Shown: positions 1-11,361, counted from the first letter of the stretch. The stretch: DNA of 64,000 nucleotides from Argentina anserina (GCF_933775445.1 NW_026089530.1:62001-126000); one strand, 5' to 3'. Notes: a model not told the origin generated them from the letters alone. A program made the numbers and translations.

Positions 1-149
1 GCAATTTGAGTATCTTTTGAATCCTCGTTTGAGTATCTTTCTGAACGGCTTTCGATGCGAGTTTTTCTTGAATTTGAAAGTGTTTCCAGTGTGGGCGTGT
101 GTTTCTTTCAAACTGAGTATCTTTCTATCGTTTGAGTATGTTTACTATT

Positions 150-299
150 GCAATTTGAGTATCTTTTCAATTCTCGTTTAAGTATGTTTCATTAAGGCTT
201 TCTGATGCGAGTTTCTCTTGAATTTTAGAGTGTTTCCAGTGTGGGAGTGTGTTTCTTTAAAACTGAGTATCTTTCTATCGTTTGAGTATGTTTACTATT
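150..299 (+). repeat. Class C anchor monomer (150 bp), first of 19
   Basis: Class C is marked by TTTAAGTATGTTTC, GTAAGGCTTTCTGATGCGAG (here the first copy reads ATTAAGGC), CTCTTGAATTTTAGAG, GGGAGTGTG and TTTCTTTAAAACTG. It occurs about once per higher-order unit, so it works as a landmark. Starts found: 150, 12854, 16737, 18677, 23309, 26297, 27193, 30312, 33597, 36147, 36745, 38986, 48846, 51985, 53626, 55271, 56914, 58558 and 62142. Wherever the preceding copies are visible it follows class A copies, usually including one carrying GAAAGTG and a following copy junction with CGTTTTAG. It is followed by class B in every case. The copy at 56914 keeps GAGTATC-type AAGTATCTTTC and that at 58558 has GTAACGC. 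Confidence 0.9.
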
Positions 300-2393
300 G
301 CAATTTGAGTATCTTTTCAATTCTCGTTTGAGTATCTTTCTGTAATCCTTTCTGATGCGAGTTTCTATTGTATTTGAGAGTGTTTCCAGTGTGGGCGTGT
401 GTTTCTTTCAAACTGAGTATCTTTCTATCGTTTGAATATGTTTACTATTGCACTTTGAGTATCTTTTCAATTCTCGTTTGAGTATCTTTCTGTAATCCTT
501 TCTGATGCGAGTTTCTATTGTATTTGAGAGTGTTTCCAGTGTGGGCGTGTGTTTCTTTCAAACTGAGTATCTTTCTATCGTTTGAGTATGTTTACTATTG
601 CAATTTGAGTATCTTTTCAATTCTCGTTTGAGTATCTTTCTGAACGGCTTTCGATGCGAGTTTTTCTTTAATTTGAGAGTGTTTCCAGTATGGGCGTGTG
701 TTTCTTTCAAACTGAGTATCTTTCTATCGTTTGAGTATGTTTACTATTGCAATTTGAGTACCTTTTCAATTCTCGTTTGAGTATCTTTCTGTAATCCTTT
801 CTGATGCGAGTTTCTATTGTATTTGAGAGTGTTTCCAGTGTGGGCGTGTGTTTCTTTCAAACTGAGTATCTTTCTATCGTTTGAGTATGTTTACTATTGC
901 AATTTGAGTATCTTTTGAATCCTCGTTTGAGTATCTTTCTGAACGGCTTTCGATGCGAGTTTTTCTTGAATTTGAGAGTGTTTCCAGTGTGGGCGTGTGT
1001 TTCTTTCAAACTGAGTATCTTTCTATCGTTTGAGTATGTTTACTATTGCAATTTGAGTATCTTTTCAATTCTCGTTTGAGTATCTTTCTGAACGGATTTC
1101 GATGCGAGTTTTTCTTGAATTTGAGAGTGTTTCCAGTGTGGGCGTGTGTTTCTTTCAAACTGAGTATCTTTCTGTCGTTTGAGTATGTTTACTATTGCAC
1201 TTTGAGTATCTTTTCAATTCTCGTTTGAGTATCTTTTTGTAATCCTTTCTGATGCGAGTTTTTCTTGAATTTGAGAGTATTTCCAGTGTGGGCGTGTGTT
1301 TCTTTCAAACTGAGTATCTTTCTATCGTTTGAGTATGTTTACTATTGCAATTTGAGTATCTTTTCAATTCTCGTTTGAGTATCTTTCTGTAATCCTTTCT
1401 GATGCGAGTTTCTATTGTATTTGAGAGTGTTTCCAGTGTTGGCGTGTGTTTCTTTCAAACTGAGTATCTTTCTATCGTTTGAGTATGTTTACTATTGCAA
1501 TTTGAGTACCTTTTCAATTCTCGTTTGAGTATCTTTCTGTAATCCTTTCTGATGCGAGTTTCTATTGTATTTGAGAGTGTTTCCAGTGTGGGCGTGTGTT
1601 TCTTTCAAACTGAGTATCTTTCTATCGTTTGAGTATGTTTACTATTGCAATTTGAGTATCTTTTCAATTCTCGTTTGAGTATCTTTCTCTAATCCTTTCT
1701 GATGCGAGTTTCTATTGTATTTGAGAGTGTTTCCAGTGTGGGCGTGTGTTTCTTTCAAACTGAGTATCTTTCTATCGTTTGAATATGTTTACTATTGCAC
1801 TTTGAGTATCTTTTCAATTCTCGTCTGAGTATCTTTCTGTAATCCTTTCTGATGCGAGTTTCTATTGTATTTGAGAGTGTTTCCAGTGTGGGCGTGTGTT
1901 TCTTTCAAACTGAGTATCTTTCTATCGTTTGAGTATGTTTACTATTGCAATTTGAGTATCTTTTCAATTCTCGTTTGAGTATCTTTCTGAACGGCTTTCG
2001 ATGCGAGTTTTTCTTTAATTTGAGAGTGTTTGCAGTATGGGCGTGTGTTTCTTTCAAACTGAGTATCTTTCTATCGTTTGAGTATGTTTACTATTGCAAT
2101 TTGAGTATCTTTTCAATTCTCGTTTGAGTATCTTTCTGATCGGCTTTCGATGCGAGTTTTTCTTTAATTTGAGAGTGTTTCCAGTATGGGCGTGTGTTTC
2201 TTTCAAACTGACTATCTTTCTATCGTTTGAGTATGTTTACTATTGCACTTTGAGTATCTTTTCAATTCTCGTTTGAGTATCTTTCTGAACGGCTTTCGAT
2301 GCGAGTTTTTCTTTAATTTGAGAGTGTTTCCAGTGTGGGCGTGTGTTTCTTTCAAACTGACTATCTTTCTATCGTTTGAGTATGTTTACTATT

Positions 2394-3593
2394 GCACTTT
2401 GAGTATCTTTTCAATTCTCGTTTGAGTATCTTTCTGTAATCCTTTCTGATGCGAGTTTCTATTGTATTTGAGAGTGTTTCCAGTGTGGGCGTGTGTTTCT
2501 TTCAAACTGAGTATCTTTCTATCGTTTGAGTATGTTTACTATTGCAATTTGAGTACCTTTTCAATTCTCGTTTGAGTATCTTTCTGTAATCCTTTCTGAT
2601 GCGAGTTTCTATTGTATTTGAGAGTGTTTCCAGTGTGGGCGTGTGTTTCTTTCAAACTGAGTATCTTTCTATCGTTTGAGTATGTTTACTATTGCAATTT
2701 GAGTATCTTTTCAATTCTCGTTTGAGTATCTTTCTGTAATCCTTTCTGATGCGAGTTTCTATTGTATTTGAGAGTGTTTCCAGTGTGGGCGTGTGTTTCT
2801 TTCAAACTGAGTATCTTTCTATCGTTTGAGTATGTTTACTATTGCACTTTAAGTATCTTTTCAATTCTCGTTTGAGTATCTTTCTGTAATCCTTTCTGAT
2901 GCGAGTTTCTATTGTATTTGAGAGTGTTTCCAGTGTGGGCGTGTGTTTCTTTCAAACTGAGTATCTTTCTATCGTTTGAGTATGTTTACTATTGCAATTT
3001 GAGTACCTTTTCAATTCTCGTTTGAGTATCTTTCTGTAATCCTTTCTGATGCGAGTTTCTATTGTATTTGAGAGTGTTTCCAGTGTGGGCGTGTGTTTCT
3101 TTCAAACTGAGTATCTTTCTATCGTTTGAGTATGTTTACTATTGCAATTTGAGTATCTTTTCAATTCTCGTTTGAGTATCTTTCTGTAATCCTTTCTGAT
3201 GCGAGTTTCTATTGTATTTGAGAGTGTTTCCAGTGTGGGCGTGTGTTTCTTTCAAACTGAGTATCTTTCTATCGTTTGAGTATGTTTACTATTGCACTTT
3301 AAGTATCTTTTCAATTCTCGTTTGAGTATCTTTCTGTAATCCTTTCTGATGCGAGTTTCTATTGTATTTGAGAGTGTTTCCAGTGTGGGCGTGTGTTTCT
3401 TTCAAACTGAGTATCTTTCTATCGTTTGAGTATGTTTACTATTGCACTTTAAGTATCTTTTCAATTCTCGTTTGAGTATCTTTCTGTAATCCTTTCTGAT
3501 GCGAGTTTCTATTGTATTTGAGAGTGTTTCCAGTGTGGGCGTGTGTTTCTTTCAAACTGAGTATCTTTCTATCGTTTGAGTATGTTTACTATT
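2394..3593 (+). repeat. Run of eight class B monomers with a 450-bp trimer
   Basis: Eight successive 150-bp class B copies cover exactly 1,200 bp. Their left ends cycle as GAGTACC, GAGTATC, GCACTTTAAG, giving trimers at 2544-2993 and 2994-3443, then one more GCACTTTAAG copy at 3444. The trimer is a young local duplication nested in the array. The region contains no gene; each copy has a TAA in the forward frame. Confidence 0.85.
2694..2843 (+). repeat. Class B monomer (150 bp), representative copy
   Basis: The flanking backbone matches class A, but the central cassette reads CTGTAATCCTTTCTGATGCG followed by AGTTTCTATTGTATTTGAGAG. One extra base makes it 150 bp. Three left ends recur: GAGTATC, GAGTACC and the GCACTTTGAG form. 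Class B is about as common as class A. The TAA in CTGTAATCC closes the forward frame that runs through the A copies. Confidence 0.93.
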
Positions 3594-5237
3594 GCAATTT
3601 GAGTATCTTTTCAATTCTCGTTTGAGTATCTTTCTGAACGGCTTTCGATGCGAGTTTTTCTTTAATTTGAGAGTGTTTCCCGTATAGGCGTGTGTTTCTT
3701 TCAAACTGAGTATCTTTCTATCGTTTGAGTATGTTTACTATTGCAATTTGAGTATCTATTCAATTCTCATTTGAGTATCTTTCTGAACGGCTTTCGATGC
3801 GAATTTTTCTTGAATTTGAGAGTGTTTCCAATGTGGGCGTGTGTTTTTTTCAAACTGAGTATCTTTCTATCGTTTGAGTATGTTTACTATTGCAATTTGA
3901 GTATCTTTTCAATTCTCGTTTGAGTATCTTTCTGAACGGCTTTCGATGCGAGTTTTTCTTTAATTTGAGAGTGTTTGCAGTATGGGCGTGTGTTTCTTTC
4001 AAACTGAGTATCTTTCTATCGTTTGAGTATGTTTACTATTGCAATTTGAGTACCTTTTCAATTCTCGTTTGAGTATCTTTCTGTAATCCTTTCTGATGCG
4101 AGTTTCTATTGTATTTGAGAGTGTTTCCAGTGTGGGCGTGTGTTTCTTTCAAACTGAGTATCTTTCTATCGTTTGAGTATGTTTACTATTGCACTTTGAG
4201 TATCTTTTCAATTCTCGTTTGAGTATCTTTCTGTAATCCTTTCTGATGCGAGTTTCTATTGTATTTGAGAGTGTTTCCAGTGTGGGCGTGTGTTTCTTTC
4301 AAGCTGAGTATCTTTCTATCGTTTGAGTATGTTTACTATTGCAATTTGAGTATCTTTTCAATTCTCGTTTGAGTATCTTTCTGAACGGCTTTCGATGCGA
4401 GTTTTTCTTTAATTTGAGAGTGTTTCCAGTGTGGGCGTGTGTTTCTTTCAAACTGAGTATCTTTCTATCGTTTGAGTATGTTTACTATTGCAATTTGAGT
4501 ACCTTTTCAATTCTCGTTTGAGTATCTTTCTGTAATCCTTTCTGATGCGAGTTTCTATTGTATTTGAGAGTGTTTCCAGTGTGGGCGTGTGTTTCTTTCA
4601 AACTGAGTATCTTTCTATCGTTTGAGTATGTTTACTATTGCAATTTGAGTACCTTTTCAATTCTCGTTTGAGTATCTTTCTGTAATCCTTTCTGATGCGA
4701 GTTTCTATTGTATTTGAGAGTGTTTCCAGTGTGGGCGTGTGTTTCTTTCAAACTGAGTATCTTTCTATCGTTTGAGTATGTTTACTATTGCAATTTGAGT
4801 ATCTTTTCAATTCTCGTTTGAGTATCTTTCTCTAATCCTTTCTGATGCGAGTTTCTATTGTATTTGAGAGTGTTTCCAGTGTGGGCGTGTGTTTCTTTCA
4901 AACTGAGTATCTTTCTATCGTTTGAGTATGTTTACTATTGCAATTTGAGTATCTTTTCAATTCTTGTTTGAGTATCTTTCTGAACGGCTTTCGATGCGAG
5001 TTTTTCTTGAATTTGAGAGTGTTTCCAGTGTGGGCGTGTGTTTCTTTCAAACTGAGTATCTTTCTATCGTTTGAGTATGTTTACTATTGCAATTTGAGTA
5101 TCTTTTCAATTCTGGTTTGAGTATCTTTCTGAACGGCTTTCGATGCGAGTTTTTCTTGAATTTGAGAGTGATTCCAGTGTGGGCGTGTGTTTCTTTCAAA
5201 CTGAGTATCTTTCTACCGTTTGAGTATGTTTACTATT

Positions 5238-5390
5238 GCAATTTGAGTACCTTTTCAATTCTCGTTTGAGTATCTTTCTAAACGGCTTTCGATGCGAGTT
5301 TTTCTTGAATTTGAAAGTGTTTCCAGTGTGGGCGTGTGTTTTTTTCAAACTGAGTATCTTTCTATCGTTTGAGTATGTATGTTTACTATT
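5238..5390 (+). repeat. 153-bp monomer with a 4-bp TATG duplication
   Basis: This class A copy reads GAGTATGTATGTTTACTATT where all others read GAGTATGTTTACTATT. The four extra bases duplicate TATG (about 5373-5380), consistent with replication slippage. No other copy in the window carries it, so it arose after the local amplification. Confidence 0.85.
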
Positions 5391-5689
5391 GCAATTTGAG
5401 TATCTTTTCAATTCTCGTTTGAGTATCTTTCTGAACGGCTTTCGATGCGAGTTTTTCTTTAATTTGAGAGTGTTTCCAGTATGGGCGTGTGTTTCTTTCA
5501 AACTGAGTATCTTTCTATCGTTTGAGTATGTTTACTATTGCAATTTGAGTACCTTTTCAATTCTCGTTTGAGTATCTTTCTGTAATCCTTTCTGATGCGA
5601 GTTTCTATTGTATTTGAGAGTGTTTCCAGTGTGGGCGTGTGTTTCTTTCAAACTGAGTATCTTTCTATCGTTTGAGTATGTTTACTATT

Positions 5690-7480
5690 GCAATTTGAGT
5701 ATCTTTTCAATTCTCGTTTGAGTATCTTTCTGAACGGCTTTCGATGCGAGTTTTTCTTTAATTTGAGAGTGTTTCCAGTATGGGCGTGTGTTTCTTTCAA
5801 ACTGAGTATCTTTCTATCGTTTGAGTATGTTTACTATTGCAATTTGAGTATCTATTCAATTCTCGTTTGAGTATCTTTCTGAACGGCTTTCGATGCGAAT
5901 TTTTCTTGAATTTGAGAGTGTTTCCAATGTGGGCGTGTGTTTTTTTCAAACTGAGTATCTTTCTATCGTTTGAGTATGTTTACTATTGCAATTTGAGTAT
6001 CTTTTGAATCCTCGTTTGAGTATCTTTCTGAACGGCTTTCGATGCAAGTTTTTCTTGAATTTGAGAGTGTTTCCAGTGTGGGCGTGTGTTTCTTTCAAAC
6101 TGAGTATCTTTCTATCGTTTGAGTATGTTTACTATTGCAATTTGAGTACCTTTTCAATTCTGGTTTGAGTATCTTTCTGAACGGCTTTCGATGCGAGTTT
6201 TTCTTGAATTTGAGAGTGATTCCAGTGTGGGCGTGTGTTTCTTTCAAACTGAGTATCTTTCTATCGTTTGAGTATGTTTACTATTGCAATTTGAGTACCT
6301 TTTCAATTCTCGTTTGAGTATCTTTCTAAACGGCTTTCGATGCGAGTTTTTCTTGAATTTGAAAGTGTTTCCAGTGTGGGCGTGTGTTTTTTTCAAACTG
6401 AGTATCTTTCTATCGTTTGAGTATGTTTACTATTGCAATTTGAGTATCTTCTGAATCCTCGTTTGAGTATCTTTCTGAACGGCTTTCGATGCGAGTTTTT
6501 CTTGAATTTGAAAGTGTTTCCAGTGTGGGCGTGTGTTTTTTTCAAACAGAGTATCTTTCTATCGTTTTAGTATGTTTACTATTGCAATTTGAGTATCTTT
6601 TGAATCCTCGTTTGAGTATCTTTCTGAACGGCTTTCGATGCGATTTTTTCTTGAATTTGAGAGTGTTTCCAGTGTGGGCATGTGTTTCTTTCAAACTGAG
6701 TATCTTTCTATCGTTTGAGTATGTTTACTATTGCAATTTGAGTATCTTTTCAATTCTCGTTTGAGTATGTTTCTGAACGGCTTTCGATGCGAGTTTTTCT
6801 TGAATTTGAGAGTGTTTCCAGTGTGGGCGTGTGTTTCTTTCAAACTGAGTATCTTTCTATCGTTTGAGTATGTTTACTATTGCAATTTGAGTATCTTTTC
6901 AATTCTCGTTTGAGTATCTTTCTGTAATCCTTTCTGATGCGAGTTTTTCTTGAATTTGAGAGTGTTTCCAGTGTGGGCGTGTGTTTCTTTCAAACTGAGT
7001 ATCTTTCTATCGTTTGAATATGTTTACTATTGCACTTTGAGTATCTTTTCAATTCTCGTTTGAGTATCTTTCTGTAATCCTTTCTGATGCGAGTTTCTAT
7101 TGTATTTGAGAGTGTTTCCAGTGTGGGCGTGTGTTTCTTTCAAACTGAGTATCTTTCTATCGTTTGAGTATGTTTACTATTGCAATTTGAGTATCTTTTC
7201 AATTCTCGTTTGAGTATCTTTCTGAACTGCTTTCGATGCGAGTTTTTCTTTAATTTGAGAGTGTTTCCAGTATGGGCGTGTGTTTCTTTCAAACTGAGTA
7301 TCTTTCTATCGTTTGAGTATGTTTACTATTGCAATTTGAGTACCTTTTCAATTCTCGTTTGAGTATCTTTCTGTAATCCTTTCTGATGCGAGTTTCTATT
7401 GTATTTGAGAGTGTTTCCAGTGTGGGCGTGTGTTTCTTTCAAACTGAGTATCTTTCTATCGTTTGAGTATGTTTACTATT
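5690..7480 (+). repeat. Higher-order unit, 12 monomers (1,791 bp), copy 1 of 3
   Basis: Order of copies: A, A with GCGAATTTTT, A with TTTTGAATCC and GATGCAAG, A with GAGTACC and GTGATTCC, A with CTAAACGG and GAAAGTG, A with CTTCTGAATCC and CAAACAGAG, A with GCGATTTTTT, A with GAGTATGTTTCTGAACGG, a B/A hybrid, B with GCACTTT, A, and B with GAGTACC. The same ordered markers recur 1,791 bp later, so this is a genuine higher-order unit. Confidence 0.88.
6882..7031 (+). repeat. B/A hybrid monomer class, representative
   Basis: The left part of the cassette is class B (CTGTAATCCTTTCTGATGCG) while the right part is class A (AGTTTTTCTTGAATTTGAGAG). Copies of this kind also start at 1197, 8673, 10314, 28390, 28667, 34800, 35100 and 61097. 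A switch within a few bases of GATGCGAG, which both parents share, suggests an old crossover or conversion inside the cassette. A point-mutation route is possible but needs several matching changes. Confidence 0.75.
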
Positions 7481-9121
7481 GCAATTTGAGTATCTTTTCA
7501 ATTCTCGTTTGAGTATCTTTCTGAACGGCTTTCGATGCGAGTTTTTCTTTAATTTGAGAGTGTTTCCAGTATGGGCGTGTGTTTCTTTCAAACTGAGTAT
7601 CTTTCTATCGTTTGAGTATGTTTACTATTGCAATTTGAGTATCTATTCAATTCTCGTTTGAGTATCTTTCTGAACGGCTTTCGATGCGAATTTTTCTTGA
7701 ATTTGAGAGTGTTTCCAATGTGGGCGTGTGTTTTTTTCAAACTGAGTATCTTTCTATCGTTTGAGTATGTTTACTATTGCAATTTGAGTATCTTTTGAAT
7801 CCTCGTTTGAGTATCTTTCTGAACGGCTTTCGATGCAAGTTTTTCTTGAATTTGAGAGTGTTTCCAGTGTGGGCGTGTGTTTCTTTCAAACTGAGTATCT
7901 TTCTATCGTTTGAGTATGTTTACTATTGCAATTTGAGTACCTTTTCAATTCTGGTTTGAGTATCTTTCTGAACGGCTTTCGATGCGAGTTTTTCTTGAAT
8001 TTGAGAGTGATTCCAGTGTGGGCGTGTGTTTCTTTCAAACTGAGTATCTTTCTATCGTTTGAGTATGTTTACTATTGCAATTTGAGTACCTTTTCAATTC
8101 TCGTTTGAGTATCTTTCTAAACGGCTTTCGATGCGAGTTTTTCTTGAATTTGAAAGTGTTTCCAGTGTGGGCGTGTGTTTTTTTCAAACTGAGTATCTTT
8201 CTATCGTTTGAGTATGTTTACTATTGCAATTTGAGTATCTTCTGAATCCTCGTTTGAGTATCTTTCTGAACGGCTTTCGATGCGAGTTTTTCTTGAATTT
8301 GAAAGTGTTTCCAGTGTGGGCGTGTGTTTTTTTCAAACAGAGTATCTTTCTATCGTTTTAGTATGTTTACTATTGCAATTTGAGTATCTTTTGAATCCTC
8401 GTTTGAGTATCTTTCTGAACGGCTTTCGATGCGATTTTTTCTTGAATTTGAGAGTGTTTCCAGTGTGGGCATGTGTTTCTTTCAAACTGAGTATCTTTCT
8501 ATCGTTTGAGTATGTTTACTATTGCAATTTGAGTATCTTTTCAATTCTCGTTTGAGTATGTTTCTGAACGGCTTTCGATGCGAGTTTTTCTTGAATTTGA
8601 GAGTGTTTCCAGTGTGGGCGTGTGTTTCTTTCAAACTGAGTATCTTTCTATCGTTTGAGTATGTTTACAATTGCAATTTGAGTATCTTTTCAATTCTCGT
8701 TTGAGTATCTTTCTGTAATCCTTTCTGATGCGAGTTTTTCTTGAATTTGAGAGTGTTTCCAGTGTGGGCGTGTGTTTCTTTCAAACTGAGTATCTTTCTA
8801 TCGTTTGAATATGTTTACTATTGCACTTTGAGTATCTTTTCAATTCTCGTTTGAGTATCTTTCTGTAATCCTTTCTGATGCGAGTTTCTATTGTATTTGA
8901 GAGTGTTTCCAGTGTGGGCGTGTGTTTCTTTCAAACTGAGTATCTTTCTATCGTTTGAGTATGTTTACTATTGCAATTTGAGTATCTTTTCAATTCTCGT
9001 TTGAGTATCTTTCTGAACGGCTTTCGATGCGAATTTTTCTTTAATTTGAGAGTGTTTCCAGTATGGGCGTGTGTTTCTTTCAAACTGAGTATCTTTCTAT
9101 CGTTTGAGTATGTTTACTATT
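7481..9121 (+). repeat. Higher-order unit, 11 monomers (1,641 bp), copy 2 of 3
   Basis: Matches the preceding unit marker for marker, including GATGCAAG, GTGATTCC and GCGATTTTTT, but lacks the final GAGTACC class B copy, so it is exactly one 150-bp monomer shorter. Its last A copy (8973) carries GCGAATTTTTC together with TTTAATTT, a mix of two A subclasses. Confidence 0.88.
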
Positions 9122-10912
9122 GCAATTTGAGTATCTTTTCAATTCTCGTTTGAGTATCTTTCTGAACGGCTTTCGATGCGAGTTTTTCTTTAATTTGAGA
9201 GTGTTTCCAGTATGGGCGTGTGTTTCTTTCAAACTGAGTATCTTTCTATCGTTTGAGTATGTTTACTATTGCAATTTGAGTATCTATTCAATTCTCATTT
9301 GAGTATCTTTCTGAACGGCTTTCGATGCGAATTTTTCTTGAATTTGAGAGTGTTTCCAATGTGGGCGTGTGTTTTTTTCAAACTGAGTATCTTTCTATCG
9401 TTTGAGTATGTTTACTATTGCAATTTGAGTATCTTTTCAATTCTCGTTTGAGTATCTTTCTGAACGGCTTTCGATGGAGTTTTTCTTGAATTTGAGAGTG
9501 TTTCCAGTGTGGGCGTGTGTTTCTTTCAAACTGAGTATCTTTCTATCGTTTGAGTATGTTTACTATTGCAATTTGAGTACCTTTTCAATTCTGGTTTGAG
9601 TATCTTTCTGAACGGCTTTCGATGCGAGGTTTTCTGGAATTTGAGAGTGATTCCAGTGTGGGCGTGTGTTTCTTTCAAACTGAGTATCTTTCTATCGTTT
9701 GAGTATGTTTACTATTGCAATTTGAGTACCTTTTCAATTCTCGTTTGAGTATCTTTCTAAACGGCTTTCGATGCGAGTTTTTCTTGAATTTGAAAGTGTT
9801 TCCAGTGTGGGCGTGTGTTTTTTTCAAACTGAGTAACTTTCTATCGTTTGAGTATGTTTACTATTGCAATTTGAGTATCTTCTGAATCCTCGTTTGAGTA
9901 TCTTTCTGAACGGCTTTCGATGCGAGTTTTTCTTGAATTTGACAGTGTTTCCAGTGTGGGCGTGTGTTTTTTTTCAAACAGAGTATCTTTCTATCGTTTT
10001 AGTATGTTTACTATTGCAATTTGAGTATCTTTTGAATCCTCGTTTGAGTATCTTTCTGAACGGCTTTCGATGCGATTTTTTCTTGAATTTGAGAGTGTTT
10101 CCAGTGTGGGCGTGTGTTTCTTTCAAACTGAGTATCTTTCTATCGTTTGAGTATGTTTACTATTGCAATTTGAGTATCTTTTCAATTCTCGTTTGAGTAT
10201 GTTTCTGAACGGCTTTCGATGCGAGTTTTTCTTGAATTTGAGAGTGTTTCCAGTGTGGGCGTGTGTTTCTTTCAAACTGAGTATCTTTCTATCGTTTGAG
10301 TATGTTTACAATTGCAATTTGAGTATCTTTTCAATTCTCGTTTGAGTATCTTTCTGTAATCCTTTCTGATGCGAGTTTTTCTTGAATTTGAGAGTGTTTC
10401 CAGTGTGGGCGTGTGTTTCTTTCAAACTGAGTATCTTTCTATAGTTTGAATATGTTTACTATTGCACTTTGAGTATCTTTTCAATTCTCGTTTGAGTATC
10501 TTTCTGTAATCCTTTCTGATGCGAGTTTCTATTGTATTTGAGAGTGTTTCCAGTGTGGGCGTGTGTTTCTTTCAAACTGAGTATCTTTCTATCGTTTGAG
10601 TATGTTTACTATTGCAATTTGAGTATCTTTTCAATTCTCGTTTGAGTATCTTTCTGAACGGCTTTCGATGCGAGTTTTTCTTTAATTTGAGAGTGTTTCC
10701 AGTATGGGCGTGTGTTTCTTTCAAACTGAGTATCTTTCTATCGTTTGAGTATGTTTACTATTGCAATTTGAGTACCTTTTCAATTCTCGTTTGAGTATCT
10801 TTCTGTAATCCTTTCTGATGCGAGTTTCTATTGTATTTGAGAGTGTTTCCAGTGTGGGCGTGTGTTTCTTTCAAACTGAGTATCTTTCTATCGTTTGAGT
10901 ATGTTTACTATT
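9122..10912 (+). repeat. Higher-order unit, 12 monomers (1,791 bp), copy 3 of 3
   Basis: Follows the same order, with three differences: the second copy has TTCTCATTTG, the third is the 148-bp variant (9420) in place of the GATGCAAG copy, and the fourth reads GCGAGGTTTTCTGG. A T8 tract near 9964-9974 makes the copy at 9866 150 bp long. This unit is the most diverged of the three and may contain a recombination junction near 9271-9567. Confidence 0.82.
9420..9567 (+). repeat. 148-bp class A variant (TTCGATGGAG), representative
   Basis: Loss of one C turns GATGCGAG into GATGGAG and gives a 148-bp monomer. Other copies start at 11811, 12258, 15545, 15843, 17485, 17783, 22713, 25701, 26597, 38092, 40333, 42274, 50343, 59905, 61546 and 63338 (the last also lacks an A, giving 147 bp). 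The shared deletion shows these copies descend from one mutated monomer that was spread through the array. Confidence 0.88.
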
Positions 10913-11212
10913 GCAATTTGAGTATCTTTTCAATTCTCGTTTGAGTATCTTTCTGTAATCCTTTCTGATGCGAGTTTCTATTGTATTTGAGAGTGTTTCC
11001 AGTGTGGGCGTGTGTTTCTTTCAAACTGAGTATCTTTCTATCGTTTGAGTATGTTTACTATTGCACTTTGAGTATCTTTTCAATTCTCGTTTGAGTATCT
11101 TTCTGTAATCCTTTCTTATGCGAGTTTCTATTGTATTTGAGAGTGTTTCCAGTGTGGGCGTGTGTTTCTTTCAAACTGAGTATCTTTCTATCGTTTGAGT
11201 ATGTTTACTATT

Positions 11213-11361
11213 GCAATTTGAGTATCTTTTCAATTCTCGTTTGAGTATCTTTCTGAACGGCTTTCGATGCGAGTTTTTCTTGAATTTGAGAGTGTTTCCA
11301 GTGTGGGCGTGTGTTTCTTTCAAACTGAGTATCTTTCTATCGTTTGAGTATGTTTACTATT
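11213..11361 (+). repeat. Class A monomer (149 bp), representative copy
   Basis: This copy is close to the class A consensus. The defining central cassette, at monomer positions about 43-76, reads GAACGGCTTTCGATGCGAG followed by TTTTTCTTGAATTTGAGAG. Subclasses carry TTCTTTAATTT with CCAGTATGG, a left end TTTTGAATCCTCG, a left end TCTATTCAATTC with GCGAATTTTT and CCAATGTGG, or GAAAGTG with a T7 tract (GTTTTTTTCAAAC). Counted by eye the copy holds about 68 T, 27 A, 32 G and 22 C, with six CpG dinucleotides. Confidence 0.93.

Larger units (their letters stand above)
1..5689 (+). repeat. Mixed satellite region, mostly class B
   Basis: Monomer starts phase as 1, 150 (class C), 300, 450, 600, 749, 899, 1048, 1197, 1347, 1497, 1647, 1797, 1947, 2096, 2245, 2394 and onward to 5540. 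Class B dominates, with A copies at 600, 899, 1048, 1947, 2096, 2245, 3594, 3743, 3892, 4341 and 4940-5391. No long tandem unit repeats within it apart from the class B run listed separately. Parts of it reappear far away: 899-1346 at 28092 and 34502, 1797-2693 at 30612, and the 4790-5237 trio at 29117, 35550, 51090 and 57663 (the 35550 trio is altered in its last monomer). Confidence 0.85.

Noticed and set aside
598..780. A forward 60-residue reading frame repeated about a hundred times (starting LQFEYLF or similar)
   Set aside because: It starts at TTG rather than ATG, has the same length and content in each class A copy, and is closed by the TAA of class B or by the frame shift from a 149-bp period. 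It is hydrophobic only because the strand is T-rich. Nothing suggests translation.
5196..5501. Reverse-strand frames rich in His, Lys and Cys (for example with HTGNT and CNSKHTQT), which recall zinc-finger repeats
   Set aside because: The spacing of Cys and His does not fit the C2H2 pattern, there is only one Cys pair per monomer, and zinc-finger repeats have an 84-bp period, not 149/150 bp. The frames are open only by chance in some monomers.
6489..6764. Forward frames of 76-91 residues starting with ATG (GATGCGAGTTTTTC)
   Set aside because: They arise where two or three class A copies follow each other and the shifted frame happens to stay open. They overlap the 60-residue frames in the same monomers and end at ordinary monomer variants.
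9866..10015. T8 tract making a 150-bp class A copy
   Set aside because: A single-base homopolymer change in an isolated monomer; it may be a mutation or a read error and says little by itself.
11213..11361. GTGGGCGTGTG as a zinc-finger protein site, altered to GGGAGTG in class C
   Set aside because: The match to known G-rich sites is partial and there is no sign that this part is more conserved than its surroundings.
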